A stretch of DNA of 46,915 nt from an uncultured Oscillospiraceae bacterium (GCA_944386055.1 CALWZP010000019.1:1-46915), one strand, 5' to 3'. Shown: positions 7,132-15,471, numbered from the stretch's first letter. Numbers and translations are program-made. The notes: generated by a model not told the origin, from the sequence alone.

Positions 7132-8871
7132 TCATGCGGGCTGATCGAAGTCTCCGCCGCCCTTGACCTGGGATTCATAGATCTCCTGGTAGATGGCGTT
7201 GGACTTCAGCAGATTTTCGTGGGTATCAAAGGCATCGATGCGCCCATTATCCAGGACCAGGATACGGTCAGCCGTCTCCACACTGGACACCCGCTGGGCG
7301 ATGATGATCTTGGTTGTGCCGGGGATCTTCTCCGCGAACGCCTTGCGGATCTTGGCGTCGGTGGCCGTATCCACGGCGGAGGTGGAGTCGTCCAGGATGA
7401 GCACCTTCGGCTTCTTCAGCAGCGCCCGGGCGATGCACAGGCGCTGCTTCTGGCCTCCGGAGACATTATTGCCTCCGCGTTCGATCCGGGTCTCATAGCC
7501 ATCAGGGAAGCGGTCAATAAACTCGTCGGCGCAGGCTGCCCGGCAGGCCGCCTGGCATTCCTCCAGGGTGGCGTCCGGCTTTCCCCAGCGCAGATTGTCC
7601 AGGATCGTGCCGGAAAACAGGGTATTCTTCTGCAGCACTACCGCCACCTGGTTGCGCAGGGCCTCCATATCGTACCGGCGCACATCCACGCCGCCCACCT
7701 TTATACATCCCTGATCCACATCGTACAGCCGGCAGATCAGGTTCACAAGGCTGCTCTTGCCGCTTCCTGTTCCGCCGATGATGCCGATGGTCTCGCCTGA
7801 TTTGATGTGCAGGTCGATGTCGCTGAGGGCGTTCTTTCCGCTGCCCCGCTTGTAGGAGAAGCTGACATGGTCAAAATCGATGCTGCCGTCCGCCACCTCG
7901 AATACCGGCTGCTCCGGCTCCTTCAGGTCGGGGACCTCGTCCAGCACCTGCCCGATCCGGCGGATGCTGGCCATGGACATGGAGATCATCACCACCACCA
8001 TGGACAGCATCATCAGGCTCATCAGCAGATTCATCACATAGCTGAACAGACTGGTGAGGTCTCCGGTGCTCATCTCTCCGATCACGATGGACTGGGCGCC
8101 CAGCCAGGACACCATGATGATGCAGAAGTACACCGCCACCATCATGGCCGGGCTGTTAAATGCCAACAGCCCCTCCGCCTTGACAAACAGGCGGTACAGG
8201 TTGGAGGAGGCCCGGGAGAATTTCCCATCCTCGTGTCCTTCCCGGACAAATGCCTTCACCACGCGTATGGCGGAAATGTTCTCCTGTACGCTGGCATTCA
8301 GGTCGTCATATCTCTGGAATACCTCGTTGAAGATACGCAGGGTCACCAGCATGATGCCTCCCAGCACCACAATCAGAAACACCACCGCGATGAGGAAGGT
8401 CAGGCTCAGCCGCAGGTTGATGTATACGCACATAGCATAGCTGAAAATCAGCATCAGCGGCACACGCACCGCCACACGGATGATCATCATAAAGGCGTTC
8501 TGCACATTGGTGATGTCGGTGGTCATCCGGGTCACCAGGCCGGGAACGCTGAATTTGTCGATGTTGGAGAAGGAAAAGGTCTGGATGTTGCCATAAATGG
8601 CCTCCCGCAGGTTTGCCGCAAAGCCGGCGGAGGCGCTGGCCGCGAATTTCCCCGCCAGTGCGCCGAACAGCAGGCTGAGCAGCGCCATAATCACCATCAG
8701 CGCGCCAAACCGGTACACCACCGGAAGCTGTGCCGCCTCCAGCCCCTGGTCAATGATAATGGCGGTGATGAAGGGCAGCAGGATCTCCATCACCACCTCC
8801 AATGTCGTCAGGCCCATACACAGGAAGGTATCCTTCTTGTATCGGCCCAATTGATGCAGTACAGTCCTCAT
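7132..8871 (-). CDS. Heterodimeric ABC multidrug exporter, degenerate-site half
   Basis: A 579-residue half-transporter with an N-terminal six-helix membrane domain (about 15-310) and a C-terminal ATPase. Walker A is GGTGSGKSS and the signature is the standard VSGGQ. Walker B reads VLILDDSTSAVD, with Asp where the catalytic Glu should be. That substitution marks the half that contributes the non-hydrolytic site in heterodimeric exporters. Its ATG overlaps the stop of the MarR gene (ATGA), so the three genes form one translationally coupled operon: marR, this gene, then 5232-7115. Confidence 0.9.
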   Translation of the reverse strand: MRTVLHQLGRYKKDTFLCMGLTTLEVVMEILLPFITAIIIDQGLEAAQLPVVYRFGALMVIMALLSLLFGALAGKFAASASAGFAANLREAIYGNIQTFSFSNIDKFSVPGLVTRMTTDITNVQNAFMMIIRVAVRVPLMLIFSYAMCVYINLRLSLTFLIAVVFLIVVLGGIMLVTLRIFNEVFQRYDDLNASVQENISAIRVVKAFVREGHEDGKFSRASSNLYRLFVKAEGLLAFNSPAMMVAVYFCIIMVSWLGAQSIVIGEMSTGDLTSLFSYVMNLLMSLMMLSMVVVMISMSMASIRRIGQVLDEVPDLKEPEQPVFEVADGSIDFDHVSFSYKRGSGKNALSDIDLHIKSGETIGIIGGTGSGKSSLVNLICRLYDVDQGCIKVGGVDVRRYDMEALRNQVAVVLQKNTLFSGTILDNLRWGKPDATLEECQAACRAACADEFIDRFPDGYETRIERGGNNVSGGQKQRLCIARALLKKPKVLILDDSTSAVDTATDAKIRKAFAEKIPGTTKIIIAQRVSSVETADRILVLDNGRIDAFDTHENLLKSNAIYQEIYESQVKGGGDFDQPA

Positions 8872-9335
8872 GCGTCAATTGCCTCCTTTGATCGCTCCTC
8901 ACAGCCGGACAGGTTGTGCAGCAGCTTTTCCTGCAGGCGGTCCAGGGTGGCCAGCTCCTCCTCGGAAAAGCCGCGGTATGGCCGCTCCTGGGCGCCGCGA
9001 ACCGCGGCGTCCAGCTCCTGACGGATCCGCTCTCCCTTTTCAGTCCCGAACAGCCGCTTTCTCCGGTCGTCCTCCACACAGGGCTCCACGCGCACATAGC
9101 CTTTTTCTCTCAGCCGCTTCAGACTGGTGGACAGCGTCCCCATGGAACAGCCAAACTCCCGGTGCATCTCCGTCAGTGAAGTACCCTCCTCGCCGCTGTG
9201 CAGTACAAACAGCAGGACATGCGCCTGGGCTGCGGTCAGTCCCCACCCACTCAGGGAGCGGCTGACCGAATGCTCGATCTGAATGTAGATTCGCCAGAAG
9301 CTCCAAAGCATCCGGCCCCGGTCCGACTGTGCCAT
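8868..9335 (-). CDS. MarR-family transcriptional regulator
   Basis: A 155-residue winged-helix protein. The MarR core is visible: helix LTAAQAHVLLFVLHSGEEG, then the HTH (LTEMHREFGCSMGTLSTSLKRL), then a wing (RVEPCVEDDRRKRLFGTEKG) and a C-terminal dimerisation helix. As first gene of the exporter operon it most likely represses the operon and responds to a transporter substrate. The ATG at 9335 follows GAGGTGG; the frame remains open upstream but overlaps the intergenic control region. A dyad AACAAT-N11-ATTGTT lies 34 bases upstream. Confidence 0.88.
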   Translation of the reverse strand: MAQSDRGRMLWSFWRIYIQIEHSVSRSLSGWGLTAAQAHVLLFVLHSGEEGTSLTEMHREFGCSMGTLSTSLKRLREKGYVRVEPCVEDDRRKRLFGTEKGERIRQELDAAVRGAQERPYRGFSEEELATLDRLQEKLLHNLSGCEERSKEAIDA

Positions 9336-9368
9336 TGCTTTGCGCCACCTCTCATTGCTTTGAGTCAG

Positions 9369-9391
9369 AACAATTCTGCTACGACATTGTT
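9369..9391. promoter_or_regulatory. Candidate MarR operator
   Basis: The inverted repeat AACAAT (9369-9374), 11 bases, ATTGTT (9386-9391) lies between the divergent marR and lysR genes. A direct repeat CATTGCTTTG occurs at 9333-9342 and 9353-9362, 20 bases apart, over the marR start. Either could be the regulator's site; the spacing suits a dimeric winged-helix protein. Confidence 0.4.
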
Positions 9392-9504
9392 TATACCACA
9401 AAGGGTCTTGCATGGGAAATTCAAATTTGCTATATTCTATAAAGAGCGTTTATCGTTTCTTTGCATTGCACAAAAACACTGGACCACCCAGGAGGTGTTT
9501 TCGT

Positions 9505-10392
9505 TTGAATACCACACAGTTGGAGTGCTTTGTCACTGTGGCCAATTTTCTCAACTTCTCCCGGGCGGCGGAGCAGCTTCGCATCACCCAGCCCGCGGTG
9601 AGCCACCAGATCAACTCCCTGGAGGACGAGCTGGGGGTAAAGCTGTTCCACCGCACCAGCAAGAGTGTCCGGCTGACCCAGGAGGGGTTTCTCTTCCTCC
9701 AGTACGCCGGCGAAATCCTTAAGCTGTCCGCGCTGTCCAAGGCACGGCTGAAGCAGGCCAGGGCCACCCTTCCCACCCGGTTGGTCATCGGCTGCCGGAA
9801 TATGATGGAGCTCCGTTTTCTCTCCCCCGCTCTTCAAGCCATGCGTCAGACGGACAGCTCCCTGCTTCCCGTGCTGCGCCTGATTCCTTTCGACTCGCTG
9901 GAGAACCTTCTGCGGGACGGAGACATCGATGTCTTGTTCTCCTTTCAGCCTCCTGACAGTGCCAGGCTGAAGACAAGGCTGCTGGCCCGCTGCCCCGTGA
10001 TGTGTGTCTGCTCTCCCGACCACCCCCTGGCAGAATATGACCGGCTCACTGTGGAGCAGCTTCACTCCGGAGGGCGCATTGCCGTGTGCCGTCCTCCCAT
10101 TTCTCCTCAGCCCATCTTCACGCTTCAGGGCCAGGCGGCCGGCAGCCGGGAGCCCGGCCAGATCCTCTTCTGCGACCAGCAGGAGGTCAGCTTTACCCTG
10201 GCGGAGGCAGGCTATGCCTTCACGGTGACCGCCGACCTCCCCCACGCCCGGATCTCCGGCCTGCGCTATATCCCGGTGCCGGAGTTCCCCGCGCTGCCCT
10301 TTTATGCCGTGTTTCTCGCCGACAACCGGCGCCGCAGCCTGCGGCAGTTCCTGGACCTGCTGACCGTTTCGCCGGAGTCGGCAGAACCATAA
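9505..10392 (+). CDS. LysR-family transcriptional regulator
   Basis: A 295-residue LysR protein. The N-terminal HTH is clear (LECFVTVANFLNFSRAAEQL, then ITQPAVSHQINSLEDELG, residues 6-48), followed by the linker helix and a periplasmic-binding-like effector domain (about 90-290). The start is a TTG at 9505, preceded by GGAGGTG with 7 bases of spacing; the upstream in-frame ATG at 9412 lies in the shared control region and would add an atypical tail. It is divergent from marR, and no metabolic operon is adjacent, so its target is unknown. Confidence 0.88.
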   Translation: MNTTQLECFVTVANFLNFSRAAEQLRITQPAVSHQINSLEDELGVKLFHRTSKSVRLTQEGFLFLQYAGEILKLSALSKARLKQARATLPTRLVIGCRNMMELRFLSPALQAMRQTDSSLLPVLRLIPFDSLENLLRDGDIDVLFSFQPPDSARLKTRLLARCPVMCVCSPDHPLAEYDRLTVEQLHSGGRIAVCRPPISPQPIFTLQGQAAGSREPGQILFCDQQEVSFTLAEAGYAFTVTADLPHARISGLRYIPVPEFPALPFYAVFLADNRRRSLRQFLDLLTVSPESAEP

Positions 10393-10413
10393 TGCGAAAT
10401 TCCCGCCGGCAGA

Positions 10414-11142
10414 TCACTCCGCCGCCACATCCCTGCGTTGGAGAATAGCGACAGACAAGAGCGCGCACGCCGCGGTCCAGGCCGCTGCGGACAGCAGAAA
10501 GGGCGCCAGGTCCAGCTCCATGGCGGGATTATTGGCCCGCATCCCGATGCACAGCAGGGAGTAGGGGAAAGCATACCCCCACCCCTGGGCGGTGACCACC
10601 AGTCCGGCGATGCCGCCCAGCAGCCCCAGGGCCACCGGCGGGGCGAAGGCCCGGATCACCAGGCTGAGCAGCAGCTGCGCCCCGCACACCGCCACGCCGC
10701 CGACAGCCCCGCACAGCAGCCACTCCGGCAGCTCCGGCGGGATGGGGGCGGTCAGTCCCACAAGTTTCCCGCTGAGCAGGAACAGGACGCCGATCCATCC
10801 CTGGGCGAGCAGGGACATCCCCGCGGCCAGCACCAGCTTGGCCCCGTACAGCGTCCCCACCGACACCGGGGCAGTCATGAAGCTGTTCCAGTTGTGGTCG
10901 GTGTGCTCCAGCCGCCACTGCCAGGCGCAGAACACCCCCAGCAGGGCCGGGAGAAAAAACATGGAGGAGAACAGGGTGTGCTGGCTCCACAGGCTGTACC
11001 ACTCGTCTCGCAGCAGTCCCAGGTTCCCCAGGTAATTCCCCGTCCCCAAAACGGCGGGAAACACGGGCAGCACCAGAAACGCCAGCCACACCGGGGCACG
11101 GCGGCACTTGAGCACCTCCGCCTTCAGACAGCGCAGCAGCAT
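10414..11142 (-). CDS. ABC-2 permease, lantibiotic-immunity type (LanG-like)
   Basis: A 242-residue protein with six predicted membrane helices. It opens with the short basic cytoplasmic segment MLLRCLKAEVLKCRRAP, typical of LanE/LanG and MutE/MutG permeases. A conserved WNSFMTAPVSVGTLYGAKL segment follows the second helix, as in that family. It is the last of three genes (ATPase 11892-12803, permease 11146-11895, this one). AAGGAGGTG precedes the ATG, 3 bases after the stop of the upstream permease. The complex probably removes a lantibiotic or similar peptide from the membrane; the substrate is unknown. Confidence 0.82.
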   Translation of the reverse strand: MLLRCLKAEVLKCRRAPVWLAFLVLPVFPAVLGTGNYLGNLGLLRDEWYSLWSQHTLFSSMFFLPALLGVFCAWQWRLEHTDHNWNSFMTAPVSVGTLYGAKLVLAAGMSLLAQGWIGVLFLLSGKLVGLTAPIPPELPEWLLCGAVGGVAVCGAQLLLSLVIRAFAPPVALGLLGGIAGLVVTAQGWGYAFPYSLLCIGMRANNPAMELDLAPFLLSAAAWTAACALLSVAILQRRDVAAE

Positions 11143-11145
11143 CTC

Positions 11146-11895
11146 TCACACCTCCTTTTTCACGAACAGCGCCCGGCCCACGGTCAGGAACACCGCCGCC
11201 CACAGGCACAGCAGCGCCAGGTCCGCAGGCTCCGGCCACCGCCAGAAGAACCAGGTGAACCGGGTCTCCGGGTTCCAGTCCATCCGCACCAGACACAGCA
11301 GGCCATAGTAGCCCCAGGGCACGCACCGTGTCAGCGCCGGCGGGAAGAGCATGGACAGGATCCCCAAAAAGCTGCCGGTGATGCCGCACACCAGGGCCGC
11401 CGCCTGATTGGCAAAGCGCAGGGACAGCCCCTGCTGCAGGGCGTAGACCATCATGGACACCACCCAGAAGATCAGGGTAAACAGTCCAAACCTCACCCAG
11501 GGGACCTCCCCGGGGAACTGCCACAGAACGCCCACTCCCGCGAAGACCGCCCCCCGCAGAAGGAGCAGGGCCGCCAGTACCACCGCGCCCCAGGCCAGCT
11601 TCGCAGCGTAAAGGGCTCCCGGCGACGCCATGGTCTCCAGCAGCTTCAGTGTCGTTCCCTTGTGCTCCAGCTCGCAGTTCCGGCTGGCGATGACGGCCAC
11701 GCTGAGGGGCATGACGATGGCGTCCACCATGGCCAGGTTATACAGCAGCAGCATCCAGCCCTGACGCAGGTCCTCCGCGTCCTGCCGGGTCAGGGATGTG
11801 ACGATCCACACCGCCTCCACCGCCAGCACCGCCAGGCACAGCAGGGCGATCTTCCTCCGGCGGCACTTGAAAAACTCCAACCGCAGCAGTTTCAC
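11146..11895 (-). CDS. ABC-2 permease, lantibiotic-immunity type (LanE-like)
   Basis: A 249-residue protein with six membrane helices, starting with the basic segment VKLLRLEFFKCRRRKIALL and carrying LELKHKG-like text (CELEHKGTTLKLLETMASPG) after helix 2. This is the same architecture as its neighbour at 10414-11142, and the two are expected to form the heteromeric channel of the transporter. The GTG at 11895 overlaps the TGA of the ATPase gene (GTGA); the upstream frame is merely an out-of-frame reading of the ATPase 3' end. Confidence 0.8.
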   Translation of the reverse strand: MKLLRLEFFKCRRRKIALLCLAVLAVEAVWIVTSLTRQDAEDLRQGWMLLLYNLAMVDAIVMPLSVAVIASRNCELEHKGTTLKLLETMASPGALYAAKLAWGAVVLAALLLLRGAVFAGVGVLWQFPGEVPWVRFGLFTLIFWVVSMMVYALQQGLSLRFANQAAALVCGITGSFLGILSMLFPPALTRCVPWGYYGLLCLVRMDWNPETRFTWFFWRWPEPADLALLCLWAAVFLTVGRALFVKKEV

Positions 11896-12803
11896 AGGCT
11901 CGCCGCCTTTCCCGTCAGCTCCAGGAAGATGTCCTCCAGGCTCTTCTGCCGTTCCTCCAGCCGCACCACCCCCAGGTTCCACTCCGCCAGCAGCCGGCTG
12001 AGCAGAGCCGTCACCTCATCGGAGAGGATGGGGAGGATGAGATAGTCCCCCTCCTGATCACAGCGGATATTCTTTTGGGCCAGCAGGCCGCGGGCCACCT
12101 CGTTATTGGTGGTGCGCAGGGCCAGGTGGTGGCGGCTGCAGCCGTGGAGGGCATTCAGGGTGTCCTGGAACACCAGCTCCCCCTCCCGGATGACGCCCAC
12201 CACATCCGCCATCTGGTCGATCTCACTCAGGAGGTGGCTGGACACCACCACCGTCATGCCGTACCGCTCCGGCAGGGAACAGATCAGCTCCCGCATCTCC
12301 TGGATGCCCGCCGGATCCAGGCCGTTGGTGGGCTCGTCCAGGATGAGCAGCTTGGGATAGCCCAGCAGGGCCGCCGCCAGGCCCAGGCGCTGCTTCATGC
12401 CCAGGGAGTAATGGGCCACCTTCTTCCCCCGCTGGCCGTCCAGCCGGACGATCTGCAGCACCTCCCGGATGTTCTTCTCCGGCACGCCCCGGAGGGTCTG
12501 GACAATGCGCAGGTTCTCCTCCCCGGTGAGGTGACCGTAATAGCTGGGGCTCTCGATGAGGCTGCCCACCTGCCGCAGGACGGTCAGGCGGTCGGCCCGG
12601 TCCATCCGCTCCCCCAGCACCCGGATCTCCCCCGCCGTGGGCCGCACCAGCCCCAGGATCATCTTCAATGTGGTGGACTTTCCCGCTCCGTTGGGACCCA
12701 AAAAGCCGTAGATGCACCCCTCCGGCACCGCCAGGTCCAGATGGGCCACCCGCAGGGCGTTTCCGTACTGTTTGCACAGGTCCTGCGTCTCAATGACATT
12801 CAT
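11892..12803 (-). CDS. ABC transporter ATPase, BcrA/LanF type
   Basis: A 303-residue ATPase. Walker A is FLGPNGAGKSTT (about 35-46), the signature is YSLGMKQRLGLA, Walker B LLILDEPTNGLDP. The C-terminal 80 residues form the extra domain found in BcrA/LanF ATPases. ATP hydrolysis here powers the two permeases downstream. The ATG at 12803 has AAGGAGG 9 bases upstream, better than the GTG two codons earlier. The operon is divergent from an OmpR-type regulator and its kinase, the usual context for peptide-antibiotic resistance modules. Confidence 0.9.
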   Translation of the reverse strand: MNVIETQDLCKQYGNALRVAHLDLAVPEGCIYGFLGPNGAGKSTTLKMILGLVRPTAGEIRVLGERMDRADRLTVLRQVGSLIESPSYYGHLTGEENLRIVQTLRGVPEKNIREVLQIVRLDGQRGKKVAHYSLGMKQRLGLAAALLGYPKLLILDEPTNGLDPAGIQEMRELICSLPERYGMTVVVSSHLLSEIDQMADVVGVIREGELVFQDTLNALHGCSRHHLALRTTNNEVARGLLAQKNIRCDQEGDYLILPILSDEVTALLSRLLAEWNLGVVRLEERQKSLEDIFLELTGKAASL

Positions 12804-12816
12804 GGTCACCGACCTC

Positions 12817-12881
12817 CTTACATGCCCATCCTACCACCTCCGCCTTACGCGCCCATGAAGCCCGCCTTACGCTTACCTTAC
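12817..12881. promoter_or_regulatory. Repeated CTTAC boxes in the divergent control region
   Basis: CTTAC occurs at 12817-12821, 12844-12848, 12866-12870, 12872-12876 and 12877-12881. Three copies are spaced by 22 and 11 bases, whole helical turns, as expected for an OmpR-type dimer. They lie between the divergent ABC operon (start 12803) and the regulator (start 12955), just upstream of the regulator's -35. The ABC side has a TAGGAT-like -10 (12833-12828, minus strand) without a good -35, which fits an activated promoter. Confidence 0.5.
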
Positions 12882-12895
12882 ATTTTTCCGGAGAG

Positions 12896-12924
12896 CTGGA
12901 CGGATGGAGCGGATCTGTTATAAT
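12896..12924 (+). promoter_or_regulatory. Promoter of the two-component operon
   Basis: CTGGAC (12896-12901), 17 bases, TATAAT (12919-12924), followed 31 bases later by the regulator's ATG. Confidence 0.65.
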
Positions 12925-12954
12925 GGGGGAGAGAACGAAAAAGGAGGCCGCGCC

Positions 12955-13641
12955 ATGGCCTATCGCATTTTGATTGTGGACGACGAGATCGCCCTTCAGC
13001 GCATGGTGGGGGAGATTCTGGCCCAGGCGGGCTATGAGACAGACTCCGCCCTCTCCTGCGCCCAGGCGCTGGATCGCTTGGGCGCCGCGCCTCCGGACGC
13101 GGTGCTGCTGGATGTGACCCTCCCCGACGGGGACGGGTTCTCCCTGCTGGAGAAGCTCCGGGAGAGCCGGGATGTACCGGTGCTGTTTCTCTCCGCCCGG
13201 GACGAGGACGCCGACCGGCTCCGGGGGCTGGGCCTTGGGGCGGACGATTACATCACCAAGCCCTTCCTGCCCCAAGAGCTGCTGCTCCGGCTGCGGGCCG
13301 TGCTCCGCCGGGTGTACCCCCAGGAGGAGGGGACTGTCCGGCTGGGCGGGGCGGAGATCCTGTGGGGCAAAAGTCTCGTGCGGCGAAATGGAGAGACCGT
13401 CTCTCTCACTGCCAAGGAGTTCGCCCTGCTCCGCAAGCTGTGGGATGCCCAGGGGAACATCGTCACCATCGACACGCTGTGCCAGACGCTTTGGGACGGC
13501 CCCCTGGTGGGCTACGAGAACACCCTCATGGTCCACATCCGCCGCCTGCGGGAGAAAATTGAGGAGGACCCCTCCCACCCCAGGTATCTGCTGACGGTGC
13601 GGGGTCTGGGCTACCGCCTGGCCCGGGAGGTCCGGCCGTGA
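12955..13641 (+). CDS. OmpR-family response regulator
   Basis: A 228-residue protein. The receiver domain has ILIVDDE at the start, the phospho-acceptor Asp53 (VLLDVTLPDGDGF), the switch Ser/Thr (VLFLSAR) and Lys in YITKPF. The OmpR/PhoB winged helix fills about 130-225 (LTAKEFALLRKLWDAQGNIV; ENTLMVHIRRLREKIEEDP). AAGGAGG precedes the ATG at 12955. Coupled by a 4-base overlap to the kinase, it most likely activates the divergent ABC operon when a peptide antibiotic is sensed. Confidence 0.93.
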   Translation: MAYRILIVDDEIALQRMVGEILAQAGYETDSALSCAQALDRLGAAPPDAVLLDVTLPDGDGFSLLEKLRESRDVPVLFLSARDEDADRLRGLGLGADDYITKPFLPQELLLRLRAVLRRVYPQEEGTVRLGGAEILWGKSLVRRNGETVSLTAKEFALLRKLWDAQGNIVTIDTLCQTLWDGPLVGYENTLMVHIRRLREKIEEDPSHPRYLLTVRGLGYRLAREVRP

Positions 13642-14858
13642 AGGCCCGGGGGCTGCTGAAGGGCGCGGGGCTGGTGGCGGCCTCGGCGGTGCTGATCGTG
13701 GCGGTCATCCTGGCGGGCATTCTGTCCTTCGTCTATTACAACACCGCCGCCGGCAGGGTCTGGGGCGTCCCTCTCCGCCTCCTCTCCGCCGCCCTGGTCC
13801 CCGGGGAGGACGGCTATACCTTTACCGGGGAGGAGCTGCTGGGGGAGGACCGCTGGGCCATGCTGATTGACGAGGAGGGTCAGGTGGCCTGGTCCCTGCG
13901 CAAGCCCGACGATGTGCCGGAGCACTACTCCCTCACCGATGTGGCCTCCTTCACCCGGTGGTACCTCAATGACTATCCGGTACAGTGCCGCATCCGGGAG
14001 GACGGCCTGCTGGTGGTGGGCGCGCCCAAGGGCAGCATCTGGAAGCATGACATCGCCATGGATATCCAGGTATTGCTCCAGCTGCCCGTCTGGTTCACCA
14101 TGCTGTTCCTGCTCTCGCTGCTCTGCGTGCTGGGACTGGCCTGGCTGGTACTGCGCCGCTGGTTCCGTCAGGCCCAGCAGGCCAGAGACGCCGCCCGGTC
14201 CGACTGGATCAACGGCGTCTCCCACGACATCCGCACCCCTCTGTCCGTGGTCATGGGCACCGCCGCCCAATTGGAAAATGCCCCGGACCTCTCCCCGGAG
14301 CGCCGCCGTCAAGCTGGGATTGTCCGAACCCAGAGCCAGGCCATCCGGGACCTGGTGAACGACCTGAACCTCACCATGCGGCTGGACTGCGCCATGCAGC
14401 CTCTGCGGAAGGAGTTCATCCAGCCGGAGGCGTTCCTCCGGCAGACCGTCGCCGACTTCCTTAATGGCGGGCTGGCCGAGGGCTTCCCCCTGGAGATGGA
14501 CCTGCCGGCCCAGCCCCTCCCCGCCATCCAGGCCGACCCCTTCCTGCTGCGCCGGGCGGTGAACAACCTGCTCACCAACTGCGTGCGGCACAACGCCCCC
14601 GGCTGCCCCATCTCCGTGGGCGCCCGGGCGGAGGGCGGGGCCGTGCTCCTCTGGGTGGAGAGCGGCGGGGCGGCCGCTCCGTCCTCGGGCCCGGGGGAGC
14701 CGTCCCAACTGGAGCCGGACGGCGGCGCCGCCCACGGCACAGGGCTGAAGCTGGTGGCCCAGATCGCCGAGGCCCATGGCGGCCGGGCACGGTTCTCCCG
14801 GGGCAGCCGCTTCCGCTGTGAACTGCGGCTGCCCGCAGACGGCCGCTCTCTTTCTTGA
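13638..14858 (+). CDS. Membrane sensor histidine kinase
   Basis: A 406-residue kinase with a GTG start that overlaps the regulator's stop (GTGA). Two membrane helices (about 8-32 and 150-172) enclose an extracellular loop of about 115 residues. The H-box is SHDIRTPLS with phospho-acceptor His196. The N-box is VNNLLTNCVRHN. The G1 box is atypical: ESGGAAAP replaces the usual DxGxG, followed by a Ser/Gly/Pro-rich lid and GTGLKLV as G2. The large loop suggests direct sensing rather than sensing through the transporter. The G1 change may alter ATP binding. Confidence 0.9.
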   Translation: MKARGLLKGAGLVAASAVLIVAVILAGILSFVYYNTAAGRVWGVPLRLLSAALVPGEDGYTFTGEELLGEDRWAMLIDEEGQVAWSLRKPDDVPEHYSLTDVASFTRWYLNDYPVQCRIREDGLLVVGAPKGSIWKHDIAMDIQVLLQLPVWFTMLFLLSLLCVLGLAWLVLRRWFRQAQQARDAARSDWINGVSHDIRTPLSVVMGTAAQLENAPDLSPERRRQAGIVRTQSQAIRDLVNDLNLTMRLDCAMQPLRKEFIQPEAFLRQTVADFLNGGLAEGFPLEMDLPAQPLPAIQADPFLLRRAVNNLLTNCVRHNAPGCPISVGARAEGGAVLLWVESGGAAAPSSGPGEPSQLEPDGGAAHGTGLKLVAQIAEAHGGRARFSRGSRFRCELRLPADGRSLS

Positions 14859-14883
14859 CAGGGAAACGCCGCCGTGTTATGCT
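14855..14883 (+). promoter_or_regulatory. Promoter of the Asp/Gly- and His-rich secreted protein gene
   Basis: TTGACA (14855-14860), 17 bases, TATGCT (14878-14883). The -35 overlaps the kinase stop codon, so the next gene has its own start of transcription. Confidence 0.7.
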
Positions 14884-14964
14884 GATTTAAACGGAGGAGA
14901 CGCTGTCCCCCCTTTCAGCGGCAGCTCTCCAGGGACAGAACAACGGAGCATAAGGAGGTCCGAC

Positions 14965-15411
14965 ATGAGGCGTATGCTTTCCATCCTGCTCACGGCGGCG
15001 CTGGCCGCCGGGCTGTGCTGTGTCACCGCCTTTGCCCACCACGGCGGAGGGCAGAACTGCTGGGAGTACTCCGTTTCCGTGTGCACCGGCTGCGGCGGCG
15101 GCCACAGCTATGTGGACGCCAACGGCGACGGCATCTGCGACCACCACGACGGCAGTCTCTGCGACCAGGACGGGGACGGGGTGTGCGACCTGTGCGGCGC
15201 GGTCCACCGCGCCTGGGACGGCAGCTGGAGCGGCGGCCGCCATCACAGCGTCTGCTGGTCCGATCTGGACACCAACAGCGGCGCGGCCTGCGGCCATTGC
15301 GATGAGGACGGGGACGGGCTGTGCGACCTGTGCGGGAACGCCTGCGCCGCCTACACCGGTGCCCGGACCGGCGGACACCACGGCGGCGGGCACCACCACG
15401 GCTGGCGGTAA
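14965..15411 (+). CDS. Secreted protein with DxDGDGxCD repeats and a His-rich tail
   Basis: A 148-residue exported protein I cannot name. A signal peptide covers residues 1-24 (MRRMLSILLTAALAAGLCC... ending AFA). The mature part has three Asp/Gly loops (DANGDGICD, DQDGDGVCD, DEDGDGLCD), each followed by a Cys pair pattern such as DLCG. They resemble thrombospondin type 3 or EF-hand calcium loops. The protein ends in a His/Gly tail (GGHHGGGHHHGWR). Calcium and transition-metal binding are therefore likely by composition, but the role is unknown. The ATG at 14965 has AAGGAGG 7 bases upstream. Confidence 0.8.
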   Translation: MRRMLSILLTAALAAGLCCVTAFAHHGGGQNCWEYSVSVCTGCGGGHSYVDANGDGICDHHDGSLCDQDGDGVCDLCGAVHRAWDGSWSGGRHHSVCWSDLDTNSGAACGHCDEDGDGLCDLCGNACAAYTGARTGGHHGGGHHHGWR

Positions 15412-15427
15412 GACGGGAAACAAACGA

Positions 15428-15457
15428 GGGCGCTCCTCTTGGGAGCGCCCCCGTTTT
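15428..15457 (+). terminator. Terminator of the secreted protein gene
   Basis: GGGCGCTCC/GGAGCGCCC stem with a 5-base loop, followed by CCGTTTT, 16 bases after the stop. Confidence 0.85.
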
Positions 15458-15471
15458 ATCTCCAGCGGCAC

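Noticed and set aside
9412..9504. N-terminal extension of the LysR protein from an upstream ATG
   Set aside because: The extra 31 residues are unlike any LysR N-terminus, and the TTG at 9505 has a full ribosome site.
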